Assembly (NCBI GenBank): GCA_964405075.1
Contig: CAYOMP010000077.1
Location: forward strand, 1 to 12,199
Source of the DNA: CAYOMP01 sp964405075
GTDB taxonomy: Bacteria; Bacillota; Clostridia; Lachnospirales; Lachnospiraceae
Direction: 5' to 3'
DNA: 12,199 bases
The notes under the pieces are model-generated. The model was not told the origin of the DNA, made no database searches, and was given only the letters and a program-made list of their open reading frames with translations. A program made the translations under genes and the position numbers. How positions within the stretch are numbered: the first letter of the stretch is position 1; each line of letters opens with the position of its first letter. Shown here in pieces: positions 1-7,753 of this stretch.

Positions 1-12
1 TCGAAAAAAACA

Positions 13-41
13 TTGACAAACATTCGTTCGCGTAATATAAT
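13..41 (+). promoter_or_regulatory. Sigma-A promoter of the LysM SOS gene
   Basis: A perfect TTGACA -35 box (13-18) and a perfect TATAAT -10 box (36-41) are separated by exactly 17 bp. A LexA box lies in the spacer and touches the -35, and a second lies just past the expected start point. Such a strong promoter would need tight repression, which fits SOS control. It reads toward the LysM gene at 88. Confidence 0.88.
17..30. promoter_or_regulatory. LexA box 1 (SOS operator)
   Basis: CAAACATTCGTTCG matches the Gram-positive LexA consensus CGAAC-N4-GTTCG with one degenerate half (AAAC for GAAC). It occupies the end of the -35 box and the promoter spacer, so bound LexA would block RNA polymerase. 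It could also serve a divergent lexA gene to the left, outside the window. Confidence 0.75.
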
Positions 42-50
42 CCTAAATAT

Positions 51-64
51 AGAACAAACGTTCA
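51..64. promoter_or_regulatory. LexA box 2 (SOS operator)
   Basis: AGAACAAACGTTCA contains an intact GAAC-N4-GTTC palindrome, the core of the Bacillus/Clostridia LexA site. It lies about 10 bp after the -10 box, over the expected transcription start and ahead of the GGAGG ribosome binding site. Two boxes around one promoter suggest cooperative SOS repression. Confidence 0.82.
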
Positions 65-87
65 TTGGTTAATGGAGGGATTATATT

Positions 88-411
88 ATGGATAGATTAT
101 TTGTTAAAAAAGATAATGTTAAATTAGCTTATATAGGAATTGCAGTATTTTTACTTGTAATAGTTATATTTTGCCAGAGTTTCATTTCTATTGCTAAGTC
201 TTATAGAGAGGCAGAGGATACATGCAAATATTTTCAAAGTGTAGAGATTGAAAAGGGCGACACAATATGGAGTATTGCCAGTCAATACATATCTTCAGAA
301 TATATTTCAATGGATGAATATGTAAATGAGATTATTGAGTTGAATAATTTGAAATCCGTAGAGATTCATACAGGGGAGTATATAGTGGTTCCTTATTATG
401 GAACTTTATAA
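88..411 (+). CDS. LysM-domain SOS protein, probable YneA-like cell division inhibitor
   Basis: This 107-residue protein has a short basic cytoplasmic start, one membrane segment (about residues 13-35) and a C-terminal LysM domain (about 50-103) beginning VEIEKGDTIWSIA and ending GEYIVVPYY. That is the architecture of Bacillus YneA, an SOS-induced protein that delays division while DNA is repaired; LysM domains bind peptidoglycan. The ATG follows GGAGG (74-78) at normal spacing. Two LexA boxes lie over and after its promoter, which strongly supports SOS control. The division-inhibitor role is inferred from architecture and regulation, because YneA-type proteins diverge quickly in sequence. A generic LysM cell-wall protein is the alternative. 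It appears to be monocistronic, ending at the hairpin at 416-472. Confidence 0.8.
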   Translation: MDRLFVKKDNVKLAYIGIAVFLLVIVIFCQSFISIAKSYREAEDTCKYFQSVEIEKGDTIWSIASQYISSEYISMDEYVNEIIELNNLKSVEIHTGEYIVVPYYGTL

Positions 412-415
412 TTAA

Positions 416-472
416 AAGAACCGGTTTTCAAAGAGTTAGATAACAAGGTCTTTCTTTTGAAAATCGGTTCTT
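416..472. terminator. Hairpin terminator between convergent genes
   Basis: AAGAACCGGTTTTCAAAGA on the left pairs with TTGAAAATCGGTTCTT (457-472) on the right. It lies just after the LysM stop at 411 and just before the stop of the convergent recombinase gene at 485. T-rich sequence follows on the plus strand, and the A-rich left flank gives a T-rich tail on the minus strand, so it probably serves both genes. Confidence 0.75.
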
Positions 473-484
473 AATTTACTTTCT

Positions 485-1543
485 TTAGTTATTTTTCTTT
501 CTTAATGTAACCTTATCTGCGGCGCTACGCCTACGCTCATCCTCTAATGCTGCATAATGGCGTTTTGTTGTATTTACATCTTTATGTCCTAAAACATCTG
601 CTACTAAATATATATCACCAGTTTCCCTATAAAGGTTGGTGCCGTAAGTACTCCTTAATTTATGAGGAGTAATATTTTTTAATTGAGTAACCAAACGAGA
701 ATATTTTTTTACTAAATTCTCAACAGATCTGACAGATATTCTTTTGTTCTGCATTGATAGAAATAGTGCATTTTGACTACCAGGTTCTGCCTCGATTAGT
801 TCACGTTGTTCTAAATAGTCCAAAAGAGCTATTTCGACTTCTTCACCAAAGTAAACAACGACTTCATTTCCACCTTTTCTGTGAATTTTGATTCCGCCAT
901 TTTTGAAATCTACATCATCAATATTAAGTCCTACACATTCAGATACACGAATACCAGTACCTAATAGGAGTGTTAATATTGCTAAATCACGTAGTTTTGT
1001 TTTGGCGTGATATTGTTGCTGTTTTGCTGTTAAATTTTCACCTTGTTCAACTTCATCAAGAAGCATGGCCACTTCATCAACGTCCAAACGTGTAATTGTT
1101 TTCTCATGATTTTTTGGCATAACTACTAGTTGAGGAGGGTTGGTAGTTATCATTTCTTTTCTAAAATAATAATTATAAAAGGTTCTAAGAGCTGCAAGTT
1201 TACGAGTTTTTGCACGTTCTTGATTAGTATGTTCAACACCATCTTTTTTATAATACTTTAAATAATCTAAGTACTCCTCAATATCTACAGCTTTCAATTT
1301 GTCCAATATTTCTACCGGAAATTCTGTAATTTCCATCGAAGCACAGTATGGATTCGATTCATGCAAAAATTCGAAAAATGTTCGTAAATCGTATGCATAA
1401 GCAATCCTGGTTCGAGAAGATGTTGAAGGTTCAATACCTCGAAAAAAATCACTGCAAAAATGTGGAAGCGTAGCCACAATTTCTCGAAGTTTTACTGCGT
1501 TAGCTATGTTTACTTTTTCATGATAAGGATGCTCTTTTGCCAT
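485..1543 (-). CDS. Xer-type tyrosine recombinase/integrase
   Basis: This 352-residue site-specific recombinase has an N-terminal SAM-like core-binding domain (about residues 25-130) and a C-terminal catalytic domain (about 150-340). All the catalytic residues can be seen: R199 in GTGIRVSE, K223 in IHRKGGN, H294 and R297 in TPHKLRSTY, H320 in VLGHKD and the nucleophile Y330 in TKRHYA. It should cut and join DNA through a 3'-phosphotyrosine intermediate. Length is slightly above XerC/XerD (about 300) because of an N-terminal extension. The ATG is preceded by AAGGGG. It begins 25 bp after the ttcA-like gene on the same strand, so the two are probably cotranscribed. No attachment site, phage gene or intact transposon is next to it, so a chromosomal Xer-like role is as likely as a mobile-element role. 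I cannot tell whether it is the dimer-resolving XerC or XerD. Confidence 0.88.
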   Translation of the reverse strand: MAKEHPYHEKVNIANAVKLREIVATLPHFCSDFFRGIEPSTSSRTRIAYAYDLRTFFEFLHESNPYCASMEITEFPVEILDKLKAVDIEEYLDYLKYYKKDGVEHTNQERAKTRKLAALRTFYNYYFRKEMITTNPPQLVVMPKNHEKTITRLDVDEVAMLLDEVEQGENLTAKQQQYHAKTKLRDLAILTLLLGTGIRVSECVGLNIDDVDFKNGGIKIHRKGGNEVVVYFGEEVEIALLDYLEQRELIEAEPGSQNALFLSMQNKRISVRSVENLVKKYSRLVTQLKNITPHKLRSTYGTNLYRETGDIYLVADVLGHKDVNTTKRHYAALEDERRRSAADKVTLRKKNN

Positions 1544-1568
1544 AGTATTATTACCCCTTTATTAACGA

Positions 1569-2306
1569 TTAACGTCCTGTTTTTGGAAAACGTTCTGGCC
1601 AACCAGAAATATTACCATTAAGTATAGCTGTAAACATACGCTCTTTGGTTCCTGGATGTTCGTGATTTAAACTTTTTAGTAATTGTTTTGCATATTCACG
1701 TTTTGTATATCCGTCGGCTGGGCATTTGCCTTTTACGACAGGAAGGTCATATTTGTTCTTGAAACCTATAATATCAGCTTCATTAACATACATTAATGGT
1801 CTGATTACGGTCAAATCCATTCTATCCAAATATGTTTTAGGAGAGAAGGAATGGAAACGACCTTCAAATATTAGTGACAAAAGCATAGTTTCAACAATGT
1901 CATCTTTGTGATGTGCGTAAGCAACCTTATTGCAGCCTAATTTTTTTATTGCTTCATTTAAAGCGCCTTTTCGCATTTTCGCACATAATGAACAAGGGTT
2001 TGATTCTTTTCTGTCATCAAAGATAATTTTATATATATCTGTATCGATTACCGTATAATTAACTTCTAATTTGTTACACAATTCTCTGATTGGTTCTGTA
2101 TCAAAATTGTCAAATCCTAAATTAACGGTAATAGCTTCAATATCAAAGTGATTAGGATAGAAGCGTCTTAAACCGTGAAGCGCGTAAAGCATTGTTAAAC
2201 TATCCTTACCACCTGAAATTCCAATAGCGATTTTGTCGCCTTCATCAATCATTTTGTATTCGTCAACAGCTTTTCTGGTATAGCTTAATAGTTGTTGTAA
2301 TTTCAT
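1569..2306 (-). CDS. ttcA: TtcA-family tRNA 2-thiocytidine biosynthesis protein
   Basis: This protein has 245 residues from the chosen start. It carries the PP-loop ATP-pyrophosphatase motif SGGKDS (31-36), the family motif AHHKDD (131-136) and three cysteines: C105 and C108 in NPCSLC, and C195 in KGKCPADGYTKR. E. coli TtcA uses the same CxxC-plus-C pattern to bind the iron-sulfur cluster with which it thiolates cytidine 32 of some tRNAs. TtcA-like proteins in Clostridia may act on other positions or substrates, so the family call is firmer than the exact reaction. An ATG ten codons upstream (2336) is also open, but the start at 2306 has TCCTCC (2311-2316; GGAGGA on the coding strand) at ideal distance and gives the usual MKLQQLLSYTRKA beginning. 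It leads an operon with the recombinase and diverges from the AI-2E family gene. Confidence 0.85.
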   Translation of the reverse strand: MKLQQLLSYTRKAVDEYKMIDEGDKIAIGISGGKDSLTMLYALHGLRRFYPNHFDIEAITVNLGFDNFDTEPIRELCNKLEVNYTVIDTDIYKIIFDDRKESNPCSLCAKMRKGALNEAIKKLGCNKVAYAHHKDDIVETMLLSLIFEGRFHSFSPKTYLDRMDLTVIRPLMYVNEADIIGFKNKYDLPVVKGKCPADGYTKREYAKQLLKSLNHEHPGTKERMFTAILNGNISGWPERFPKTGR

Positions 2307-2354
2307 AAATTCCTCCAAGAAAATATTTAATGGCAAAAGCCAAACTTACGTATG

Positions 2355-2379
2355 ATTATAACACCTTTTGTGTTATAAT
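2355..2379. promoter_or_regulatory. Palindromic divergent promoter/operator region
   Basis: ATTATAACAC (2355-2364) and GTGTTATAAT (2370-2379) form a perfect 10-bp inverted repeat around CTTTT. Each outer edge reads as TATAAT outward: on the minus strand toward ttcA and on the plus strand toward the AI-2E family gene. A second plus-strand TATAAT lies at 2383-2388. Clear -35 boxes are not visible at standard spacing. The repeat sits between two divergent genes, so promoter or operator function is likely, but which boxes are used is uncertain. Confidence 0.5.
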
Positions 2380-2427
2380 ATCTATAATATTGTGCAAATT
2401 AAGGTAAAAAGAAGTGAGGACAAGCAT

Positions 2428-3786
2428 ATGAAGTATCGTTGGGATAAAAAATATTTGTATTGGGGAGTTACAGCATTTTCTGTAATAGCTTGTAGCTTGC
2501 TGTTTTATTATGGAATTTTTCATATATCGCGTGTAAAGGAAACAATTGGCAGAATGATAACAATATTGATGCCGGTTATTTATGGTTTGATAATAGGATA
2601 TTTGTTATCACCAGTAGTTAATTTTACTGAAGATAAGTGGTTTTATCCATTGTTTTTTGAAAAACTAAAGGTTGAAAATAATACAAAAAATAAGAAAAAA
2701 ATAAGAACTTTGAGTATTTTTGCAGCATTATTATTTATGTTACTCATTATTTTTGGCTTGTTCGCATTATTAATTCCACAGTTAATTAATAGTATAAGTA
2801 ATTTGGTAATATCATTTCCAACATACTATAATAATTTTGAAATCTGGATTATTGATTTGCTAGAAAAAAATCCGGAACTGGAGTCAGTTGCTGTAGATAG
2901 ATTAAGTGATTTATCTACGTACATTGAAAATCTTTTAAATAATACTATTTTGCCATCTATAAATTCTATAATAATGAATTTATCAACAGGTTTAATGAGT
3001 GTTGTTAATATTTTTAAAAACTTTATTATAGGTACACTTATTTCTATATATGTTCTAGGTAGCAAGGAGTTATTTGCCGCCCAAAGTAAAAAGATAGTAT
3101 ATAGTTTGTTTAAACCTAATAGAGCAAATAAGATTATTAGAAATATTCGTTTTACTAATGAAATGTTTAGTGGATTTATTGTAGGAAAGCTAATAGATTC
3201 AGCAATTATTGGAGTTATTTGTTTTGTGTTAACTACAATTATTGGAACGCCTTATAGTATATTGGTGAGTGTTATTATAGGTGTTACTAATGTTATACCA
3301 TTCTTTGGACCATATTTAGGTGCAGTTCCGTGTGCCGTATTAATACTTCTGGTTAATCCAATGCAATGTGTATATTTTGTCATTCTCATAATTATATTAC
3401 AGACATTTGATGGAAATATTTTAGGACCTAAGATTTTAGGTGACTCTACAGGTTTATCAAGCTTTTGGGTTATTTTTGCTATTTTAACATTTGGCGGGGT
3501 TTTTGGAATTTTAGGAATGTTTATAGGTGTACCTGTGTTTGCTGTTATTTATACAGGTATTAGATATGTTGTTAATACAATGCTTAGCAGCAAGAATTTA
3601 TCAACGGATACGGCAGATTATATGGAATTAGATAATATTGATGAGGTTACTAATTCACGTATTTATTTGGATAAAGAGAAGCTTGAGCGTGAAAGAGCAC
3701 ACCGGGCGCATAATAGACGAAATAAAGATAAAAACGATGAGAAATTTAGTTCGGATGAGAAAAAAGATACAGAGGAGAAAAAATGA
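2428..3786 (+). CDS. AI-2E family transporter (multi-pass membrane protein)
   Basis: This 452-residue protein has paired N-terminal membrane segments (about residues 12-32 and 44-62), a third (about 96-118), a variable loop (about 120-190) and a C-terminal membrane block (about 190-380). The block carries the family signatures PFFGPYLGA (291-299) and ILGPKILG (331-338) followed by FGILGMFIGVPV. The family was named for export of autoinducer-2 in E. coli (TqsA), but members also act in ion or sodium/proton exchange, so the substrate here is unknown. After residue 385 comes a highly charged Lys/Glu/Asp-rich cytoplasmic tail, longer than is typical. I chose the ATG at 2428 because GTGAGGA (2414-2420) precedes it; the open frame extends 20 codons upstream without a good RBS. 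Its stop overlaps the dtd start, indicating translational coupling. Confidence 0.87.
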   Translation: MKYRWDKKYLYWGVTAFSVIACSLLFYYGIFHISRVKETIGRMITILMPVIYGLIIGYLLSPVVNFTEDKWFYPLFFEKLKVENNTKNKKKIRTLSIFAALLFMLLIIFGLFALLIPQLINSISNLVISFPTYYNNFEIWIIDLLEKNPELESVAVDRLSDLSTYIENLLNNTILPSINSIIMNLSTGLMSVVNIFKNFIIGTLISIYVLGSKELFAAQSKKIVYSLFKPNRANKIIRNIRFTNEMFSGFIVGKLIDSAIIGVICFVLTTIIGTPYSILVSVIIGVTNVIPFFGPYLGAVPCAVLILLVNPMQCVYFVILIIILQTFDGNILGPKILGDSTGLSSFWVIFAILTFGGVFGILGMFIGVPVFAVIYTGIRYVVNTMLSSKNLSTDTADYMELDNIDEVTNSRIYLDKEKLERERAHRAHNRRNKDKNDEKFSSDEKKDTEEKK

Positions 3787-4235
3787 GATTCGTAATACAA
3801 AGAGTAACTAGTGCATCAGTAAAGGTAGATAATGAAGTAAAAGGAAAAATCGGCAAAGGATTTATGGTTTTAATAGGTGTTTCTGATGAAGATACTAAGG
3901 AAATAGCTGATAAAATGATTAAAAAGTTATTAGGACTTAGATTATTTGAAGATTCAGAAGGTAAAACAAACTTGAGTTTGGAGGCAGTAAATGGTGAATT
4001 ATTGTTGATTTCGCAATTCACTCTATACGCAGATTGCAAAAAAGGTAACAGACCTTCTTTTATTAGGGCTGGCAAACCAGATATGGCTAATGAAATGTAT
4101 GAATATATTATTTCTGAGTGCAAAAAGAGTGTACCAGTGGTTGAAAAAGGCGTGTTTGGTGCAGATATGAAGGTGGAATTATTAAATGATGGACCTTTTA
4201 CAATAATTTTGGATTCAGATGAGATAATGAAATAG
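3783..4235 (+). CDS. dtd: D-aminoacyl-tRNA deacylase
   Basis: DTD hydrolyses D-amino acids (and glycine misattached to tRNA-Ala) from tRNA in the cytoplasm, a translation quality-control step. The protein has 150 residues, the normal length. It begins MRFVIQRVTSASV and has both family motifs: SQFT at 77-80, and NDGPFT at 135-140, the Gly-cisPro motif that excludes L-amino acids. The ATG overlaps the upstream stop (ATGA, 3783-3786), and GAGGAG within the upstream gene supplies the RBS. The pairing with an AI-2E family gene gives no obvious functional link. A hairpin terminator follows. Confidence 0.95.
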   Translation: MRFVIQRVTSASVKVDNEVKGKIGKGFMVLIGVSDEDTKEIADKMIKKLLGLRLFEDSEGKTNLSLEAVNGELLLISQFTLYADCKKGNRPSFIRAGKPDMANEMYEYIISECKKSVPVVEKGVFGADMKVELLNDGPFTIILDSDEIMK

Positions 4236-4266
4236 AAATCACAAACATTTGATGTAGATTAAATAC

Positions 4267-4300
4267 GAACCTATGGACTTAATGTAGTCTGTAGGTTCTT
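4267..4300 (+). terminator. Probable terminator after dtd
   Basis: GAACCTATGGACT (4267-4279) pairs with AGTCTGTAGGTTC (4286-4298) to give a 13-bp stem with two G-U pairs and a 6-nt loop. The following tail TTAATATTTATA is A/T-rich but lacks an unbroken T run, so termination may be incomplete. Confidence 0.6.
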
Positions 4301-4390
4301 AATATTTATAAGTAAAACTTATCTGTTGAACGAACTTAAAACAATATGTGAACAAACTATAAAACTTTACTCAAATTTTACAAAAGCCTA

Positions 4391-4419
4391 TTGTAAGTAT
4401 TTTCATTTTAGATTAACAT
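4391..4419 (+). promoter_or_regulatory. Candidate promoter of the chemoreceptor-binding protein operon
   Basis: TTGTAA (4391-4396) and TAACAT (4414-4419) are 17 bp apart, about 40 bp before the chemoreceptor ATG. Each box matches the sigma-A consensus at four of six positions. Other AT-rich hexamers nearby could serve instead. I looked for a motility sigma-28 promoter and found no good match. Confidence 0.3.
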
Positions 4420-4459
4420 AATAGAAGTAGATGTATAAATATATAAGGAGTGAATTATA

Positions 4460-6469
4460 ATGGATAAAGTCAGGGTAAAAAGCAAGAAAACTAATTTAAA
4501 AGTTACATTAGCTTTGAAACTTGTCGTGAGCTACGTGTTTGTAAGTTTGGTATCTATTATTATGGTTGTTGCGTTGCTTTATAACATCGTTGGTAACATA
4601 ATGACTCAAAAGGTTGGAGTACTTACATCATCAATCAATGATCAGGTAACATTAGGAGTTGATGATTATTTTCAGAATGTGGAGGACTCTAGTTCGTTAA
4701 TTTTTGCAGAATCAGATTATTATGAATTTGATCCAGAAACTACTACATTAGAGAAGATAGATAAGATTGCATTGGAAAATGAAATTAAGGCAGAGCTGAT
4801 TAACATAAGCTTAATGCATAATTTTAGTGATTTTTGTATTGTATATAGCAATAATTCAAATTTAGGTAAAATATCTAATACCGCTAAAAGCGTGTTTGGT
4901 TCTGATACTATGTACTCAGTATTATCAGAGCAAATTACCAGAGAAAAGACCAGAGATGGTTGGTTTACTGGTGTAGACGGAAATTATCAGAAGTTATACT
5001 ATGTAAAAAGAGTAAATGATAATGCTATATTATTAACTTCCCTTTACACAGCTGAATTAGAAGAATTAATGAAATTATCTAACGAAATGTCAGATACTAT
5101 TGTTAGAATGGTAGATTCTGATAACAATATTATTTATTCAACTAATACAGAAGAAATGGGACAGCCTCTTGATGCTAAAATCAGTGAAAAGGTAGCAGGT
5201 AAAAATCATAGTACATTTATAAGTAATGGAGAATTAGTATCATTAAAGGTATGTAACGAGCAGTGGAAGATAGTTAGTACGGTTGCTACTAGTGCTATTT
5301 TAAGTGAGTTGGACAGAATTCAAATGTATTCAATATTACTTGCAGTTTCAGGAATAATTATTTCTGTAATTATAGGTTTGATTTGCGCACGCTCTATTGC
5401 TAAACCGATTAAAAATATGGTTAAAGCAATGGAAAAAGTAGAGAATGGTGACTTAACTGTTAGAACAGATGTAAAATCTAGTGATGAAGTAGGAATGCTT
5501 GGTAACCATTTTAATGAAATGTTGGTAAAAATCAGTGGTCTTATAAATGATGTTAATGTACTGGCAAATATGGTTGAAAATGAGGCACAGGAAATCACAG
5601 AAATAGCCGAAAAGACTCAGTTGATTTCAGAGGGTGTATCAAATGCCATGGAAGATATTGCTACCAATTCAATGAATCAGCTAAATGAAACACAAGCAAC
5701 CTTTAATTCGTTAGAAGAACTTGCAAAGAATATTAATCAGACGATTGAATATGTTAACGAAGTTACGGAAAATTCCAATAAAACAAAAGAAATTGGTGAA
5801 AGTTCTATTGTTAAGGTTAATGAATTATATGAACAGACAAATATTTCAAATGAAACGTTTGACAAAATTAATACAACATTCTCAACTTTGGCTAGTGAAA
5901 TAGATAAAGTAAAAGAGGTATTAGATTTTATTAGAAATATAAGTGAAGAAACGAATTTGTTATCATTGAATGCGTCAATAGAAGCAGCTAGAGCTGGTGA
6001 AGCAGGTAGAGGATTTGCAGTAGTAGCAGGTGAAGTTAAAAAGCTTGCAGACCAGACAAATGAAGCCACTGTAAATATTGATGGTGTGATTAATAAGATA
6101 TATGAGCATATGGATGAAACAATAAAGGTAATTGAAACATCCCAGGAAGTATTTGTTAAACAGGCTAAAATGGTGGAAGAAACTAGTGGTTCGTTTAAAT
6201 CTATTTTAACTGCAACAGATGAAATAACAGAGAAGCTTAGGGATGTAGAAAATCTTACAGATGATATGAAACATTTGAAAGATAATTCACTGACAGCTAC
6301 AAATGCTATTTTGGCTGCAACAGAGAGTGCATCTGCAAATACAGAAGAAGTAATGAGCGTTACTCAGGAAGAATTAACAGCTACTGCTAAATTGTTCGAG
6401 AAGACTAATGAATTAGGTAATGCAGTAAATAAACTTAAGGCGTCTTTAAGCCAGTTTAGTGTAAATTAG
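4460..6469 (+). CDS. Methyl-accepting chemotaxis protein (transmembrane chemoreceptor)
   Basis: This 669-residue receptor transmits ligand binding outside the cell to the CheA/CheW complex inside. Order: basic cytoplasmic start, membrane segment 1 (about residues 18-42), an extracellular sensor of about 240 residues with Cache-like layout (45-288), membrane segment 2 (289-310), a HAMP domain (about 311-365, with KPIKNMVKAMEKVENGDLTVR at its start), and a long coiled-coil signalling domain. The highly conserved hairpin tip (about 494-525, including NLLSLNASIEAARAGEAGRG) is intact, so it should bind CheA and CheW. AAGGAGTG (4445-4452) precedes the ATG. No CheW-binding pentapeptide tether is seen at the C-terminus. 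The stop overlaps the RBS of the next gene, a solute-binding lipoprotein, which suggests the binding protein presents ligand to this receptor. The ligand cannot be read from sequence. Confidence 0.95.
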   Translation: MDKVRVKSKKTNLKVTLALKLVVSYVFVSLVSIIMVVALLYNIVGNIMTQKVGVLTSSINDQVTLGVDDYFQNVEDSSSLIFAESDYYEFDPETTTLEKIDKIALENEIKAELINISLMHNFSDFCIVYSNNSNLGKISNTAKSVFGSDTMYSVLSEQITREKTRDGWFTGVDGNYQKLYYVKRVNDNAILLTSLYTAELEELMKLSNEMSDTIVRMVDSDNNIIYSTNTEEMGQPLDAKISEKVAGKNHSTFISNGELVSLKVCNEQWKIVSTVATSAILSELDRIQMYSILLAVSGIIISVIIGLICARSIAKPIKNMVKAMEKVENGDLTVRTDVKSSDEVGMLGNHFNEMLVKISGLINDVNVLANMVENEAQEITEIAEKTQLISEGVSNAMEDIATNSMNQLNETQATFNSLEELAKNINQTIEYVNEVTENSNKTKEIGESSIVKVNELYEQTNISNETFDKINTTFSTLASEIDKVKEVLDFIRNISEETNLLSLNASIEAARAGEAGRGFAVVAGEVKKLADQTNEATVNIDGVINKIYEHMDETIKVIETSQEVFVKQAKMVEETSGSFKSILTATDEITEKLRDVENLTDDMKHLKDNSLTATNAILAATESASANTEEVMSVTQEELTATAKLFEKTNELGNAVNKLKASLSQFSVN

Positions 6470-6481
6470 GAGGTAACGTTT

Positions 6482-7735
6482 ATGAAAAAAATAATATCAA
6501 TGTTATTGTGTATTGGGATGATTATGTCCTTAACAGCGTGTGCTGGTTCTAATGAAATTAGTTTACAAGAGGATAAAGAAGAAATAGAAATTACATTCTC
6601 TTGGTGGGGTACAGATACAAGACATGAATACACAATGGAAGCAATCAAGGCTTTTGAAGAGAAATATCCTAATATCAAGGTAAATCTAGAATACGGTGAA
6701 TCAACCGGATATGATACAAAAACTGATGTTAAAATGGCAGCAAGAACAGAAGCTGACATTATGCAGATAAACTTCGCATGGATGGATAAATATTCTAGTG
6801 ATGGTAGCGGCTTTTATGATTTAGAGCAATTGCCAAATTTGGATTTGGGTTCATATTCATCAGACATTCTTGAATATGGTCGTTCGAATGGGGTTTTAAA
6901 TGCATTGCCAATAGCTCTTAATTCAAAGGTTTTTGCGTATAATAAGACAATTTATGATGAGTGTGGATTAAGTTTACCTAAGACATGGGATGATTTATTT
7001 GCAGCAGCAAAGGTTATGAATCCGAAGGGATATTATCCATTGGAATTAGATGAAGCGGGGGCATATTTTACATGTGTAGGATATGTTGAACAGGTAACTG
7101 GTAAATCAATATATGATGCCAATAACAATTTCGCTTTTGGTGTAGAAGAAATTCAAATGATGATTGAATTCTATCTAAGATTGGTAGAAGAAGGCGTAGT
7201 TGTAGCTATAGCTGATAAAGATGGTGATGGCTTTGCTAATGGAATATATGCAGGTAATGTACAGTGGATTACAAATGCAGAAAAGAATCAGCAAACTTTA
7301 GAAAAGAATAATCAAGAATTAGTCATTGGTGAAATTCCGGTTCAGTCAGGAGCAAGTACAACAGGTTGGTACTCTAAGCCGGCATCAATGTATGCAGTAA
7401 GTGTACATACAGAACACCCAGAAGAAGTAGGATTACTATTGGATTTCTTGGTAAATGGTGAAGAAATGGCCGTTTTACAAGGAATGGAAAAGGGTGTGCC
7501 AGTTAGTAGTAAGGCAAAAGAAATATTGTCAAGCAACAATATGCTTGAAGGAATTCAAAATGATGGACAGACTATTATGGATGCAACAGAAACAAAGATT
7601 GCAGGACCTAAGTTAGAGAATTCTTCAGTACAAGGTGCGTTAAAAACTGGTTTCGATAATGTGTTGTATGCAGGGATGACAGCTGAAGAGGCTGCACAGG
7701 TAGCATATGATGAAATAAAAGCTATTCTTAAATAA
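6482..7735 (+). CDS. Sugar-type ABC solute-binding lipoprotein
   Basis: This 417-residue extracellular protein has a lipoprotein signal ending in the lipobox LTAC, so Cys20 should be lipidated and tether it to the outer face of the membrane. The body matches carbohydrate-binding proteins of the family-1 type: ITFSWWGTDTRHEY near the start, AFEEKYPNIKV (57-67), MNPKGYYPL, and the closing DEIKAILK. A D-rich loop, DKDGDGF (245-251), resembles a calcium-binding EF-hand loop. Its RBS AGGAGGT overlaps the stop of the chemoreceptor gene (12 bp between the genes), so the two are translated together. No permease or ATPase gene follows; the operon ends at a strong terminator. It may present a sugar to the chemoreceptor, or serve a transporter encoded elsewhere. 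Calling it sugar-specific is family inference. Confidence 0.92.
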   Translation: MKKIISMLLCIGMIMSLTACAGSNEISLQEDKEEIEITFSWWGTDTRHEYTMEAIKAFEEKYPNIKVNLEYGESTGYDTKTDVKMAARTEADIMQINFAWMDKYSSDGSGFYDLEQLPNLDLGSYSSDILEYGRSNGVLNALPIALNSKVFAYNKTIYDECGLSLPKTWDDLFAAAKVMNPKGYYPLELDEAGAYFTCVGYVEQVTGKSIYDANNNFAFGVEEIQMMIEFYLRLVEEGVVVAIADKDGDGFANGIYAGNVQWITNAEKNQQTLEKNNQELVIGEIPVQSGASTTGWYSKPASMYAVSVHTEHPEEVGLLLDFLVNGEEMAVLQGMEKGVPVSSKAKEILSSNNMLEGIQNDGQTIMDATETKIAGPKLENSSVQGALKTGFDNVLYAGMTAEEAAQVAYDEIKAILK

Positions 7736-7753
7736 GTATTATATTAAAATAGT

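Noticed and set aside
1726..1911. Plus-strand open frame opposite the ttcA gene
   Set aside because: It is a shadow of the well-supported ttcA frame with no RBS and no recognisable protein features.
2306..2336. Upstream start for the TtcA-like protein at 2336
   Set aside because: The downstream ATG at 2306 has an ideal GGAGGA site and gives the normal family N-terminus; the extra ten residues have neither.
4360..4392. Possible sigma-28 motility promoter (TAAA ... GCCTATT) before the chemoreceptor
   Set aside because: The spacing is 22 bp rather than about 15, and the -10 part only partly fits GCCGATAA.
4392..4405. Catabolite-repression (cre)-like TGTAAGTATTTTCA before the chemoreceptor gene
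   Set aside because: The outer halves fit the CcpA site, but the central CG needed for the consensus is absent, so it is only an AT-rich near-match.
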